A DNA stretch of 64,000 nucleotides. It comes from Ephydatia muelleri (Eukaryota > Porifera > Demospongiae > Spongillida > Spongillidae). The position numbers were made by a program, and so were the translations under genes. The notes below the pieces were generated by a model. That model did no database searches. It had not been told where the DNA came from and worked only from the letters and a program-made list of their open reading frames with translations. Of the stretch, positions 1-10,150 are shown in pieces (position 1 is the first letter of the stretch; every line of letters starts with the position of its first letter). The DNA is taken from the NCBI GenBank assembly GCA_013339895.1, contig JABACO010000006.1, positions 6,121,893-6,185,892 on the forward strand. The letters are read 5' to 3'.

Positions 1-254
1 ATAAAGTGGTTGCCAACATTGTACCAAGCCGCGGTTTTGGATCCAAGGTTGTGTATTATCGGTTAGTACTTGTAAACAAAAACAATCTTATTTGTTTACT
101 ACATTTTAGACGCATCAGGCCAAAATTGCTACAGATGGGCGCCGGGTGTACACTCGGCTTCCTGGCCGTCCATATTTCAATCAGACAGCAGCTATACGTA
201 GGACCGGAGCATGCAATGATTGCCCAGCGTATGCGGCAGAAGTTTAGAAACTAA
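1..254 (+). CDS. Possible 3' exons of an unrecognised gene (partial)
   Basis: A frame open from the window edge reaches a possible donor near position 51 (CG followed by GTTAGT). It can splice to an exon after a TTTTAG acceptor near 109. In phase, this exon reads about 48 residues with a hydrophobic stretch (GAGCTLGFLAVHI) and ends in a basic tail and a stop at 252-254. The frame is also open through the intron, so splicing is not proven. An AATAAA-like site follows near 344. A short protein with one membrane segment is possible; I recognise no family. A second frame across the exon is also partly open, so the frame choice is uncertain. Confidence 0.3.
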   Translation, partial: KVVANIVPSRGFGSKVVYYRLVLVNKNNLICLLHFRRIRPKLLQMGAGCTLGFLAVHISIRQQLYVGPEHAMIAQRMRQKFRN

Positions 255-416
255 GCGGTCAGGTCTAAAGAGATAGAGTGGCCAACAATACAGAATGAGA
301 TTGATAAGGTCCAGATATATTAAGTAACGATTAAAAATAAATGTAATAATAATATTTAAGGCTCGATTGAAACCAAAAATGGACACAAAACTAAACAACA
401 ATGCATATACAGTGCA

Positions 417-1823
417 ATAAATATACGAGTACCTCAAGCTTTTTTATGATGGCCTTTGCAAGTCCTACTGGCATAGATCATTACTAGCACCTCCTGGCAG
501 CAGTCTTGGTAGAGGAGGCCTGGGCCTGAGAGCCTTATCCCACCACACCTCCTCAGCTTACATCGCATCTTTGTGTTCCTCTGACTACAGTGCTCAGACA
601 AGCCACCATCTATACCAAGCCGTGGAGATTTTCAACACACCAGGAAATGCTATCTGGCTGAGGATTTGCTTGTATCCTCTTTTTAACTCATCACCTGTTT
701 CAAGTAGAGCTTGTTTGCTGTCTGCTCCATTCCCCCCCCCTCCCCCCTCCTCCCCCCTCCCCCCTCCTTCCCCCTCCTCTCCCCTCCCCCCTCCCCCCCT
801 GCATCCTCCTGGCTTTCTGTGATTCCCTCCGAGGGTCTTGACCTCTCCATATTCCAAGTTGCCATTAAATGGTGGCTCAACCCGGACCCATTAGAGTGCT
901 CCCAATGTGCCTTATGCCCTGGAAGCTCACTGGACCACCTCGGTCATCATGTGGTCATGCCCTGGAAGCTCATTGGACCACCTCTGTCATCATGTGGTCA
1001 CCTGGAAGCATGGTGAAGGTGTAGTTGCTCACCACAGCATGCACAAGGATATCCTAGCTGTTGCCTTAGTGTGAAGCTAGAAGCTGGTTATAATTTATCT
1101 CTTGACCATTCCAATACTCGTCCAGCTGACATCATTTTTGCTGAGACTGTCGCTGAGCTCACCTTAATGTGAAGCTAGAGGCTGGTTATTGACCATTCCA
1201 AAACTCGTCCAGCTGACATCCTGCTACCCAAATGGTGCATGGGAAGGTCAGCTGCATTAACTCTGTGCGTCACCACTCCACTTAACCCCCTAACACCTGT
1301 GCGTCACCACTCTACTTAACCCACTAACACCTGTGCGTCACCACTCCACTTAACCCACTAACACTATTGGAATCGGGAGTGCCAGCAGGTGCTGGTGCCC
1401 AGACTACTGGAGGTCAAAAGCATTTTGCCAATGACCCCAAGTGTTCTGGTCATGGGTGGGTATACATCCCAGTCTAAACTTATACATGAGGACCAACCGA
1501 TCCTACATGGTCCTGGAATTTCCTGAGGCGTTGTAGACATTACTTGTGCGTAAGTGCACATAAAGTTGTTCATCATCATTCCCACAACAAATTTAGTAGC
1601 AAGGTGGAACATTGAAGGACGATTTAGGGCACCTTGACGATGTGTGTGTAGTGTAATAACAGCTACCAACATGCCGGCAACCAGTTAATTCTGTTGAAAT
1701 CACACACAGGTCTGTTAGCTCTTTTTTTCTTTTACCTCATGCTCTCAATTTAGAGCATTCCAAATCTTATTTAGAGCATTCCAAACCTGGTTTTTGGTTG
1801 TTACGTCACAGGGGAGGGCAAGT
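417..1823 (+). mobile_element. LINE-like reverse transcriptase C-terminal remnant, copy A
   Basis: Fragments in several frames match the C-terminal part of an RT protein family common in cnidarians and sponges (recalled, not searched). They include a conserved segment around SSAYIASLCSSDYSAQ, a segment around GLDLSIFQVAIKWWL, a zinc-knuckle-like stretch (CALCPGSSLDHLGHHVV), ADILLPNW near 1200 and a FANDPKCSGHGWVYIP segment near 1430. The coding capacity is lost to several frame breaks. A poly-pyrimidine tract lies at 730-800 and about three ~39-bp repeats (GTGCGTCACCACT...) at 1260-1370. It is paralogous to 2516-4182. Confidence 0.6.
1709..1721 (+). pseudogene. Truncated tRNA-Ile remnant
   Basis: The 13 bases GGTCTGTTAGCTC are identical to the 5' acceptor strand and D-stem start of the intact tRNA at 4029. 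They are followed directly by the poly-T tract that follows the whole tRNA in the other duplicate. The remaining tRNA bases have been lost precisely between the D stem and the T tract. The flanks on both sides match the second copy, so this is a deletion in copy A rather than an independent sequence. Confidence 0.75.
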
Positions 1824-2072
1824 GTAAAGGATCCAAAGATCAGGGAGTCGGTTCTGGTCAATAAGATTTGTTTTGAGAGAGGGCAGGTTATTGATCCAAA
1901 GTTGGTCTGAAATTTTTCTCAATATGTAATTCCTTGTCTAATCCGCACACTACTTTAGATCTCCTCTAGTCTACCAAGTCGCATGGCCAGTTGGTTGGTC
2001 AACTAAGCTAACAGAACATACATTCGAGTGAGTCTTGAATGTATCAACCCCTTTGCAATAATTATTGCAATG
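1824..2072. other. No gene seen
   Basis: This stretch lies between duplicate copy A and the next tandem repeat. It contains no open frame or recognisable motif. Confidence 0.5.
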
Positions 2073-2195
2073 GGGTTGATAGGCTCATAATCTCACAACC
2101 AGTTGTGTGGATGGTCAATCCCTTACAATGAGGCTCATAGTCTCACAACCAGTTGTGGGGATGGTCAATCCCTTACAATGAGGCTCATAAAGTCC
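2073..2195 (+). repeat. 50-bp direct repeat, about 2.3 copies
   Basis: The phrase starting AGGCTCATA recurs at 2081, 2131 and 2181, giving an exact 50-bp period. The second full unit differs by a few bases and the third is truncated. Confidence 0.8.
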
Positions 2196-2357
2196 CACAA
2201 TTGCAATTATATTGTTCAGTTTTTTAACATCTTACATGTGTGCAGATGTGTCCCACCAAGTCTGTGGGACACACTCATAGCATTTACTGCTGCAACGTCA
2301 CATTTGGGAAAAGCATGCCACACCATCTCTTACAATGCTTAGTGATGTCCATTTGAA

Positions 2358-2492
2358 GCCCCCCTCTTCCCCTGCCCCTCTTCCCCCGCCCCTCTTCCCC
2401 TGCCCCTCTCTCCCCGCCCCTCTTCCCCCGCCCCTCTTCCCCCGCCCCTCTTCCCCCGCCCCTCTTCCCCTGCCCCTCTTCCCACGCCCCTG
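2358..2492 (+). repeat. Pyrimidine minisatellite (CCCCTCTTCCCCTGC-like units)
   Basis: Roughly nine units of about 15 bp, almost purely C and T on this strand. It gives rise to spurious proline-rich and glycine/arginine-rich frames and I see no gene in it. Confidence 0.8.
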
Positions 2493-3010
2493 GGTATTAT
2501 TTGGCAATCCTGAGCAACAAATATACAAGAACCTCAAGCTTTTTTATGATGGCCTTTGCAAGTCCTTTTCTCAATGCACTGGCATAGATCATTACTAGCA
2601 CCTCCTGGCAGCAGTCTTGGTAGAGGAGGCCTGGGCCTGAGAGCCTTTTCCCACCACTCCTCCTCAGCTTACATCGCATCTTTGTGTTCCTCTGACTACA
2701 GTGCTCAGACAAGCCACCATCTATACCAAGCCGTGGAGATTTTCAACACACCAGGAAATGCTATCTGGCTGAGGATTTCCTTGTATCCTCTTGCCTCAAA
2801 CAGAGCTATTGAATAAGCTGGATGACAATCTTCTCAGCACGCGTTTTAACTCATCACTTGATAGAGCTTGTTTCAACCACCCATGCAGCCTCCTGGCTTT
2901 GTGTGATTCCCTCCGACGGTCTTGGTCTTCACCTTGGCCCCTTTCTATTTCAAGTTGCCATTAAATGGTGGCTCAACAGGACCCATCAGAGTGCTCCCAA
3001 TGTGCCTTAT

Positions 3011-3430
3011 GCCCTGGAAGCTCACTGGACCACCTTGGCCATCAGTGGTCATGCCCTGGAAGCTCATTGGACCACCTTGGCCATCAGTGGTCATGCCCTG
3101 GAAGCTCATTGGACCACCTCGGCCATCAGTGGTCGTGCCCTGGAAGCTCATTGGACCGATCCTGCCATAACGTGGTCATGCCCAGGAAGCTCATTGGACC
3201 GCCTCGGCCATCACGTGGTCATGCCCAGGAAGTTCACTGGACCGCCTCGGCCATCATGTGGTCATGCCCTGGAAGCTCACTGGACCGCCTTGGCCATCAT
3301 GTGGTCATGCCCTGGAAGCTCCTCGGCCATCACATGGTCATGACCTGGAAGCTCACTGGACTGCCTCAGCCATCGTGTGGTCATGCCCTGGAAGCTCACT
3401 GGACTGCCTCAGCCATCGTGTGGTCATGGT
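3011..3430 (+). repeat. 42-bp tandem repeat, about 10 copies, over a zinc-knuckle coding segment
   Basis: Units starting GCCCTGGAAGCTCA recur at 3011, 3053, 3095 and so on with period 42 and a few percent divergence; one unit is partly deleted. Because 42 is divisible by three, all frames stay open, one reading CPGSSLDHLGHQWS per unit. Copy A has only two units at the corresponding place (about 908-1000), so the expansion is later than the duplication or contracted in A. Confidence 0.85.
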
Positions 3431-4028
3431 TGCTCTCCTCAACATGCACAGGGATATTCTTGCTGAGACTGTCGCAGAGCTCACCTTAGTGTGAAGCTAG
3501 GTTATTGACCATTCCAAAACTTGTCCAGCTGACATCCTGCTACCCAACTGATGCACGGGAAGGCCAGCTGCATTAACTCTGTGCGTCACCACTCCACTTA
3601 ACCCCCTAACACCTGTGCATCACCACTCCACTTAACCCACTAACACCTGTGCGTCATCACTCCACTTAACCCACTAACACTATTGGAATTGGGAGTGCCA
3701 GCAGGTGCTGGTGCCCAGACTATTGCCAATGACCCCAAGTGTTCTGGTCATAGGTGGGTATACATCCCAGTCTAAAATTGCACTTGGTCTGGGCTAACTC
3801 AACAGCCATCCTCTCCAGGACCACCGATCTACATGGTCCTCGAATTTCCTGAGGCGTTGTAGACATTACTTGTGCGTAAGTGCGCATAAAATCATACCAC
3901 AACAAACTTATTATCTATTAGCAGCAAGGTGAAACATTGATAGGTGATGGGCAGTATCGTTTAGGGCTACGTATATGTATTGCATGAACATCCCCATCCT
4001 TCAACCAATATTGATGAAATCTCACACA

Positions 4029-4100
4029 GGTCTGTTAGCTCAGTCGGCAGAGCGTCGTGCTAATAACGCGAATGTCATGAGTTCGATCCTCATACAGACC
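4029..4100 (+). tRNA. tRNA-Ile(AAT): tRNA-Ile, anticodon AAT
   Basis: A complete cloverleaf can be drawn. The acceptor GGTCTGT/ACAGACC is a perfect 7-bp stem. The D stem is GCTC/GAGC with GG in the loop, the anticodon stem TCGTG/CGCGA (one G-T pair) with loop CTAATAA, and the T stem ATGAG/CTCAT is perfect with loop TTCGATC. The variable region is short and the discriminator base is A at 4101. The anticodon AAT lies at 4062-4064 and there is no intron. Internal A and B box sequences (TTAGCTCAGTCGG, GTTCGATCC) are present, and a run of T follows at once, as expected of a Pol III gene. It looks functional. Confidence 0.95.
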
Positions 4101-4103
4101 AAC

Positions 4104-4117
4104 TTTTTTTTTTTTAC
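4104..4117 (+). terminator. RNA polymerase III poly-T terminator of the tRNA
   Basis: An uninterrupted T run begins four bases after the acceptor stem, the standard Pol III stop signal. Confidence 0.85.
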
Positions 4118-4207
4118 ATCACGCTCTCATTTAACTATTTAGAGTCTGGTTTTTGTTGTTTACGTCACAGGGGAGGGCAAGTGGTTGCCTGCTGTTTCTA
4201 TGACTGG

Positions 4208-5515
4208 TTTCCAGAGGTCAGCGTTACCTGGGTGGCTTCATTGGGGATCCAGAGGGGACAAAGCATTATGTTGAGGCTAAGGTGACTTCTGTGGATAAAC
4301 TATCCACTGCTGCAGAATCACAACCACAGACTGCTTATGCTGCTCTCTCAAAATCATTGCAATTTGAGTGGTCTTATTTGCAAAGAGTACTACCGAACTT
4401 TGGCACCTCATTTGCTCCCTTACGTGATGTCATAAACAAGAAATTCTGGCCTTCTGTTTTTGGCGGACAAATTTCTAACTCTGAGCAGCATCTGTTCTCT
4501 CTACCCACTCGTTTGGGAGGTATGGGCATTTTTGACCCAGTGGAATTAGCAAACGTAGCATACACTACATCAAGGGCATGTACAAACTTGGTTGTGGATG
4601 CCATTAAAAGCAATGCAAATTTTGTGGTAAGTAGTTACAGTGTGAACGTCAGATCGGTCAAAACTGAGAAACACAAGGAACTTGCTATGATGCAAACAAT
4701 GGAGTGTGATTCAGTGCTGGTTTCTTTGGGTAATGATACGAGACGTGCAGTCCAGCGAGCAATTGATGGAAAAACATCTGCTTGGCTTACTGTTATGCCA
4801 ATTGCTTGCCACCATTTTGATCTCTCCTCTGTTGAGTTTAGAGATGCACTTTCGCTACGTTACCATCGGCCTCTTAAAACGCCAGGGCATTGTGATGGTT
4901 GTGGAGAAGAATTCAGCTTCCAACATGCTCTTGATTGTAAAAAAAGGTGGCCTTGTTACCCAGCGCCATAATGAAGTGCGAGATGCTCTAGGTGATTTGG
5001 CAGCTATTGTGTACAAAGATGTTGTAAGAGAACCCATTGTACAGGAAGCAGATGATTCCAGGGGTAGACCAGCTTTAATTGCTGCATACATACGAGCATA
5101 CGAGGAGTGTGGCAGCCACAAACTGCGGCGTTGCTAGATGTTCGTGTCATAGACACTGACGCCCAGTCTTATGCTTAGTAGCACTGTCGATGCTGTGCTA
5201 TGTTCAGCAGAACAGGAAAAGAAAAGAAAATACTCAGCAGCTGTTGAAGATAGACGTGCTTCATTTACACCCTTTGTAGTCTCTGTAGATGGAGTCTTGG
5301 GTCACGATGCACAACACCTGATGAAGCGCCTGTGTGACCAAATTGCGGTGAAGTGGGAGAAGTCACATTCTGAATTAATGGGATGGGTTCGTGCCAGAAT
5401 GGCTTTTGCTATTTTGTGTGCAACAAACCTTTGCTTGCGAGGATCCAGGGTAAAATGGAGAAGTGGATATGGCATGGATGATGGAGCTGGCCTGCCTCAT
5501 TTTCCTCACTGATAT
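4208..5515 (+). mobile_element. Second LINE-like reverse transcriptase C-terminal remnant
   Basis: Coding similarity starts with RGQRYLGGFIGDPEG just upstream of 4282 and runs through LSLPTRLGGMGIFDP. It continues into a zinc-knuckle (CDGCGEEFSFQHALDC), a GG...QRHNEVRDAL motif and a C-terminal block (SFTPFVVSVDGVLGHDA, then WVRARMAFAIL). This order is that of an RT family widespread in cnidarians and sponges, 5'-truncated here just before the GGFIG block. It is broken by about three frame changes. The RT catalytic core is absent. It directly follows the tRNA and duplicate copy B and may have inserted there. Confidence 0.65.
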
Positions 5516-5544
5516 TTTCCAAAAGTGCTCATTCCAATGCAACT

Positions 5545-5574
5545 ATTAATTAATTAATTAATTTATTTATTTTT
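5545..5574. repeat. TTAA/TTTA simple repeat
   Basis: About four ATTA units followed by TTTATTTATT, at the 3' side of the RT remnant. It could be the A/T tail region of that element. Confidence 0.7.
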
Positions 5575-5698
5575 GTCTAAGTGTATGCTGTGTACTATTT
5601 TTATTTTTGTTGAAGTATCATATCAGATATGTAGTGTTCTATGACCTGTACGATATGGTGCGTTAATTAGATCTGGCATAGACAGCACCCAGGCCCAC

Positions 5699-6732
5699 CT
5701 GGACCATGATGTTACTCCAGTTATTGTTGACGACCACTTGTACCAGGGAGTAGTAGGAACACTTGAGGGTCCTGAACCCCACCCCACATGCCATCTGGTG
5801 GCCATTGGAGCAGGTGGCCGTGTTTAGATGGTGGAAGGCCTCCACTCCAATCACAGCAAAGAAGTACCTGTACGCCAGGGAAACATCAGCCATGTGGACA
5901 AGAAGTAAAGTGCACACCGGAAAAATTAACTAACTGAAGGGAATTTTAATGATGCATATGTGACTGGATAAATAAATTGTGCATGGGATTACGATGGGGA
6001 GAATGACTACCCACTAGTTAACATTTAGTGACCATTTAGAGATTACTTAACCAGTGGACACTTGTACAGTCTCTGGCCACAGATGACACGCCCACTTACA
6101 TTGCCACCGCAAACAGGAATATCAAGTCGAACATCACAGGAAGAAGGCTAAAGATGGCAGCTATTGATTGCCGAGTCTGCAATAAAATTTGTGCAGAATT
6201 GTTTAAAAAAAGTTACAGAGCATTGCATAGACCAACCGAAGGTGACTTTAAGCCCAATCTGAAAAAAATGGCAAGTCTTGATATGGTGATATAAAATCCC
6301 TTCTGCACGTAGATCGTGGATTTAGCGTCACCTCCCCCTTGCGTAGTCCCGTACCATGCGACATTTGACGCACAAGATACCACAAGCTACGGAGGAGGAC
6401 AGGAACATGATCACAATAGAGCAGCATCATAGTCACTGCACCCTGTACAAATGTGGGCTTTAAATGGAACATTAGAAAATGACTTTGTTTGCCCAACACG
6501 GTGTGGGTACTTTCCAGCAAAGCCTTCCCCCATGCAACTCACCAGCACAGCATCCAGTATTCCCCATCGATTGGTGAGGAAAGCTTTCATCTGCGAGCAG
6601 AGCACCACACCCTCATGAACCTGTTGTGCAGAATGAAGATTAATGACTCTGGCAACCACAGCCACCATTGACCCAATGTAGTTTATCCAACTTGGCTTAC
6701 CAGAAGTAGCAGCAGAATAGAGGTCCTCAGGC
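5699..6732 (-). CDS. Two-pore-channel-like cation channel, domain II exons (partial)
   Basis: Three exons have good splice sites. Exon 6732-6543 has acceptor CCTACAG and donor GTGAGT. It reads a possible S1 (INYIGSMVAVVARVINL) and NRWGILDAVL, like the S3 start of TPC domain II. Exon 6442-6332 joins in phase 0 and continues with GAVTMMLLYCD and an arginine-bearing segment ending LVRQMSHGTGLRK, fitting S3-S4. An exon from about 5928 to 5699 reads MADVSLAYRYFFAVIGVEAF (S5-like) and LVQVVVNNNWSNIMVQ. The last piece matches the VVNNW filter region known from TPC1 pore II, an endolysosomal Na+/Ca2+ channel. The S2 segment looks short, the S4-S5 linker is not located, and no downstream S6 is visible before the RT remnant at 5515. 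It may be a real gene with unseen exons or a damaged copy. Confidence 0.5.
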
Positions 6733-6889
6733 CTGTAGGAGGGTCGTTATTTAGATTATTTTGAAAATGCACTTTTGGGGACCTCCATCGAACGCCATCT
6801 GGCTGGCTCACCTTGTTTGATGATGGCAGCCACTGATGTCATCCCAGTCCACTTTATCGCAAACAGAATGCTGTTCAAATGGCAACATA

Positions 6890-7420
6890 GAATGAATACA
6901 TGCACACTTACACATGCATACTAAGGCTACACCTACTCCTACACATGCACACCTACACATGCACACCTACACATGCACACACACATGCACACCTACACAT
7001 GCACACCTACACATGCACACCCACACATGCACAACACATGCACACCCACACATGCACACCTACACATGCACACATACAGATGAACACCTACACATGAACA
7101 CCTACACATGCACACCTACACATGCACACCCACACATGCACGCCCACACATACACACCCACACATGCACACCTACACATGCACACCTACACATGCAAACC
7201 TACACATGCACACACACATGCACACCTACACATGCACACCTACACATGCACACCCACACATGCACAACACATGCACACCCACACATGCACACCTACACAT
7301 GCACACATACAGATGAACACCTACACATGAACACCTACACATGCACACCTACACATGCACACCCACACATGCACGCCCACACATACACACCCACACATGC
7401 ACACCTACACATGCACACCT
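6890..7420 (+). repeat. CACATGCACACCTA minisatellite with 233-bp higher-order period
   Basis: Units of about 12 bp (variants CACACCTACACATG, CACACCCACACATG). A long block including GCACAACACATG recurs exactly 233 bp later (7028 and 7261), so part of the array was itself duplicated. The His/Thr-rich frames read through it are by-products of the repeat. Confidence 0.9.
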
Positions 7421-7614
7421 GCCATTAAATGATGGCAAATAAGTAATTTAGGCACTCATAGCCTTACTTGTACAAAACCATGAGCCAAAACACAATATTT
7501 TCATAATTTTTAAGCTGCCAAAAATAAAGAAACACTTTAAATTTTGGAGAGGAAGAGTATAGCGAGTGAGAGACTTGCCGCTGCATTAACAATGATCTGA
7601 TGCTGATGAGGCTG

Positions 7615-7745
7615 GTGTGGTGGAGGAAAAGGGAGAGAAAAGGAGGGAAAAGGGAGGAAAAAGCGAGGGAAAAGGGAAGGAAAAGAGAGAGAAATGGGAG
7701 GGAGAGGGAGAGCGAAGAGAAGGAAAGAATCAAACAAAGGAAAGA
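7615..7745. repeat. Purine-rich GGAGGAAAAGGGA tract
   Basis: Degenerate repeats of GGGAGGAAAA/GAGAGAAA, nearly all purine on this strand. The Ser/Leu/Pro-rich minus-strand frames here are not credible genes. Confidence 0.8.
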
Positions 7746-7757
7746 AGTACATGCTAG

Positions 7758-8623
7758 CATAGATTAAAGAATACCTGGATACGAAACGCGTCACGTGATC
7801 CATTGAATTGTCAATTGTAGGCGGCGAACTCTTTGAAGCTAAGTGTGTTTCGATTAACCCTTTTGTACCGTACGCTTTTTTCTCAACTTTCACTGCTGTT
7901 CAACACAAACTTCGATATTTTCGGCAATATTCGTACTCCCACTGGTCTTACTTTCCAGGTTAGTAAGTACTGTTCACGCAATTCACTAAGCACACTCTAT
8001 GTAGGTACCATATGTATCATTTCTGCCTCTTCGGAACATACATCTCAACTTAGAGAAGCTTCCAACCATTCATTTCTATAAGCAAATAAGTGTATTATTC
8101 CCTCTGTGGAACGAACGTATATCCGTTGTAAGGGGCCTCAACATGTAGGTACAACTGCTTTGTGAACAGGTTGTGGACCCATCTTGTTTCGGAACATAGT
8201 GTGTGAACTAGACTCACGCAACAAAGTCCAATTTTGCTTATAACTGTTAAGAAAGAGTTGTTGTGTGGAACGCATACTGTCAAAGGTGTACCAACGTTAC
8301 ACGTTATGTACAAATGTCTTATAGTTTTGTGGGTTATTTTAATTTAACCGTCCGCGGACCGATATGTGTTTCGGTACATCTCGTGCATGGTAAGTGCAAG
8401 CTAGAAAGCATTTAGACACATCTAAGAGGATGTGTTTCTGCCTGCGTACCAGGTATCTTAGTGTCCGTAATCGTCTCCTGTATCGCTCGTATCACAGTAA
8501 GCAAGTCAGTGTCGGCCGCTGGTATAGCCATGTAAATTTATTAGACCAAAAGAGTCACGTGCCGAAACGCGGATCATTTCTAATTATCTCTGCGTTTCGT
8601 ATCCAGGTATTCTTTAATCTATG
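7758..8623. mobile_element. Non-autonomous DNA transposon, 866 bp, with 32-bp TIRs
   Basis: The left end, starting CATAGATTAAAGAATACCTG at 7758-7789, is repeated without mismatch in inverted orientation ending at 8623. ATGCTAG flanks both sides directly (7751-7757 and 8624-8630), the target-site duplication; it could be 7 or 8 bp. Subterminal TCACGTG and GAAACGCG motifs recur near both ends. No transposase frame is present inside, so it would depend on a partner element. The superfamily is not resolved. Confidence 0.85.
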
Positions 8624-8689
8624 ATGCTAGCTAGCAATGTACACACTATATACCCACCTCCTCTTCATCTGTTTTCTGCAACTTTAATA

Positions 8690-8835
8690 CCTGTAATTAA
8701 AAACAAGTATGCATTATTCAGACGCAGTACTGGAGCATCCCTCACAGTGCACAGCTGTGTCACCCATCTGACCCAGTGGATAGAGCTGGCATCTTCTGTA
8801 CTCAGAGCTTCAATGAGCTCGTAGTTCTCCTCTTC
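8690..8835 (-). CDS. Possible exon of an unrecognised gene
   Basis: Reading the minus strand from a CCCTTAG acceptor near 8836, a frame of about 60 residues starts NTEEENYELIEALSTEDASS and continues IHWVRWVTQLCTVRDAPVLR before a stop near 8665. Composition looks like real protein, but no family is recognised. It lies upstream, in the same direction, of the channel exons and might belong to them. Confidence 0.25.
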
Positions 8836-8886
8836 TGTGTTCTAAGGGAAAACAAAAGCAAAGTCTATAAAGACGAAACGTTTGAA

Positions 8887-9174
8887 CTATAAACATGAGA
8901 CCTTGGGTTTGAGAATTTTGAACAGACGGACTAACACTGGACTGTCCACTGAAAGGCTCTCTGTGTGCGTGAGGGGGAAGGTGTGGTCAGCTGAGGCTGC
9001 TACAAGGATGCACACGCGAGGACGCACACCTTGCGTTGTGGTGTCCAACAGCAGCCATGCCTTGACCAGCCACTTCCTCTGCCTCTTCCTCTCCTTCTTC
9101 ACCACCATCTTGTGGTAATTCCTACATTTGTTGTCCAATCGATCAATGCAAGTGACACAAGCACATGCGCACAA
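8887..9174 (-). CDS. Possible exon of an unrecognised gene
   Basis: An open minus-strand frame with a basic segment (KKERKRQRKWLVKAWLLL) followed by HTFPLTHTESLSVDSPVLV and RLFKILKP. It is in the same orientation as the possible exon below it. A CAAG/GTGTGC donor could end the coding part early. No domain can be named. Confidence 0.25.
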   Translation of the reverse strand: MCACACVTCIDRLDNKCRNYHKMVVKKERKRQRKWLVKAWLLLDTTTQGVRPRVCILVAASADHTFPLTHTESLSVDSPVLVRLFKILKPKVSCL

Positions 9175-9179
9175 AGAAG

Positions 9180-10090
9180 AACAGATGAAATGACATTATA
9201 TGTATGAAGTATATCTCTGCCCTACCCTCCAAAAACCAACATAATTATCGTAACTATTATTTTGTTCATAAAATTATGCATAGCAGTGTACAGTGTGCAT
9301 ATAATTAAGTACAGTATAACCAAGCATATAGTGTACAGCACAATCCCCCTTGTCATGCTTTTTCAAAATTCCAGGGCATGCAAAGGAAGAAGAGCAATGC
9401 TTGTAATTAAAAACTCAGCGCCCTATAACTCCACAATTTTTGATGCGTGAAAATCATTTGATAGAGAAATTTACCAGTTCACAGAAAATCAAAAACTTTC
9501 AAACTTGAAGAACTATGATTATACTGGACACTGTCCCATACAATCATAATTGTAATATACATCAATACAATAATGCATGCATAATTATAAATATAAATAT
9601 GGACATTGCCTGACAAAATTGTTACTTCATGCACGACAAGCGAAAATGTGGCGGCGCTTGCGTTTAAATTTATGGCTAGTTACTAATGCAGGGCCTCATA
9701 ACTCCATGATAGACAGTCCATGTTTCAAAGTGTAAGAATGTGTAGAGGACAATGCTGACTCTCAAAAATACTTAAAGATTGTGACGAAAATTGAAAAATG
9801 AAGCAGAAGCTCAGTGCAGCCGGACCATTCACATATGCATGTACATGTAGCAAGTTTACCAATAATGATGTGCAATAATGGCTAGCAGATACGGCGTGAA
9901 AAGTAGGAGTCCAAGAAACAGGTAAGTCCCTGAGGTGAGATCAATCAGAAAGGGATGAGAGTATTTTTCAATTTCCAATTCAAACAACAGCGACTTGCTC
10001 ACCATAGTACACAGAGTACAGCTCAGACTTCACCAGTGCTGGGTACACCACATTCTAAGGAAACATTTATACGTGTGCTTAAACCTTCAA
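9180..10090. other. No gene seen
   Basis: AT-rich sequence with short frames only. No motif, RNA structure or repeat was found. Confidence 0.5.
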
Positions 10091-10092
10091 CA

Positions 10093-10150
10093 AGGATACT
10101 ACAGGATACTACAGGATACTACAGGATACTACAGGATACTACAGAATACT
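10093..10150 (+). repeat. 10-bp tandem repeat GGATACTACA, about 5.5 copies
   Basis: Five perfect units followed by a variant (GAATACTA). Confidence 0.9.

Larger units (their letters stand above)
2516..4182 (+). mobile_element. LINE-like reverse transcriptase C-terminal remnant, copy B
   Basis: Same order of protein fragments as copy A (GLRAFSHHSSSAYIASLC, then GLHLGPFLFQVAIKWWL, a zinc-knuckle region, and a DILLPN-like segment near 3530). It also carries the same ~39-bp GTGCGTCACCACT repeats near 3580-3690. It differs from copy A by expansion of a 42-bp unit at 3011-3430 and by keeping the tRNA gene downstream. The frame is broken at several points. Both copies end at the same phrase (ACGTCACAGGGGAGGGCAAG), which marks the duplication boundary. 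Confidence 0.6.

Noticed and set aside
1709-1790. A second complete tRNA
   Set aside because: Only the first 13 bases match. The D loop, anticodon arm, T arm and 3' acceptor strand are absent.
3011-3430. CRISPR-like array
   Set aside because: The 42-bp units are contiguous without unique spacers and the sequence is eukaryotic.
6900-7428. His/Thr-rich frames
   Set aside because: Translation of the CACATG minisatellite in several frames, with no flanking coding sequence.
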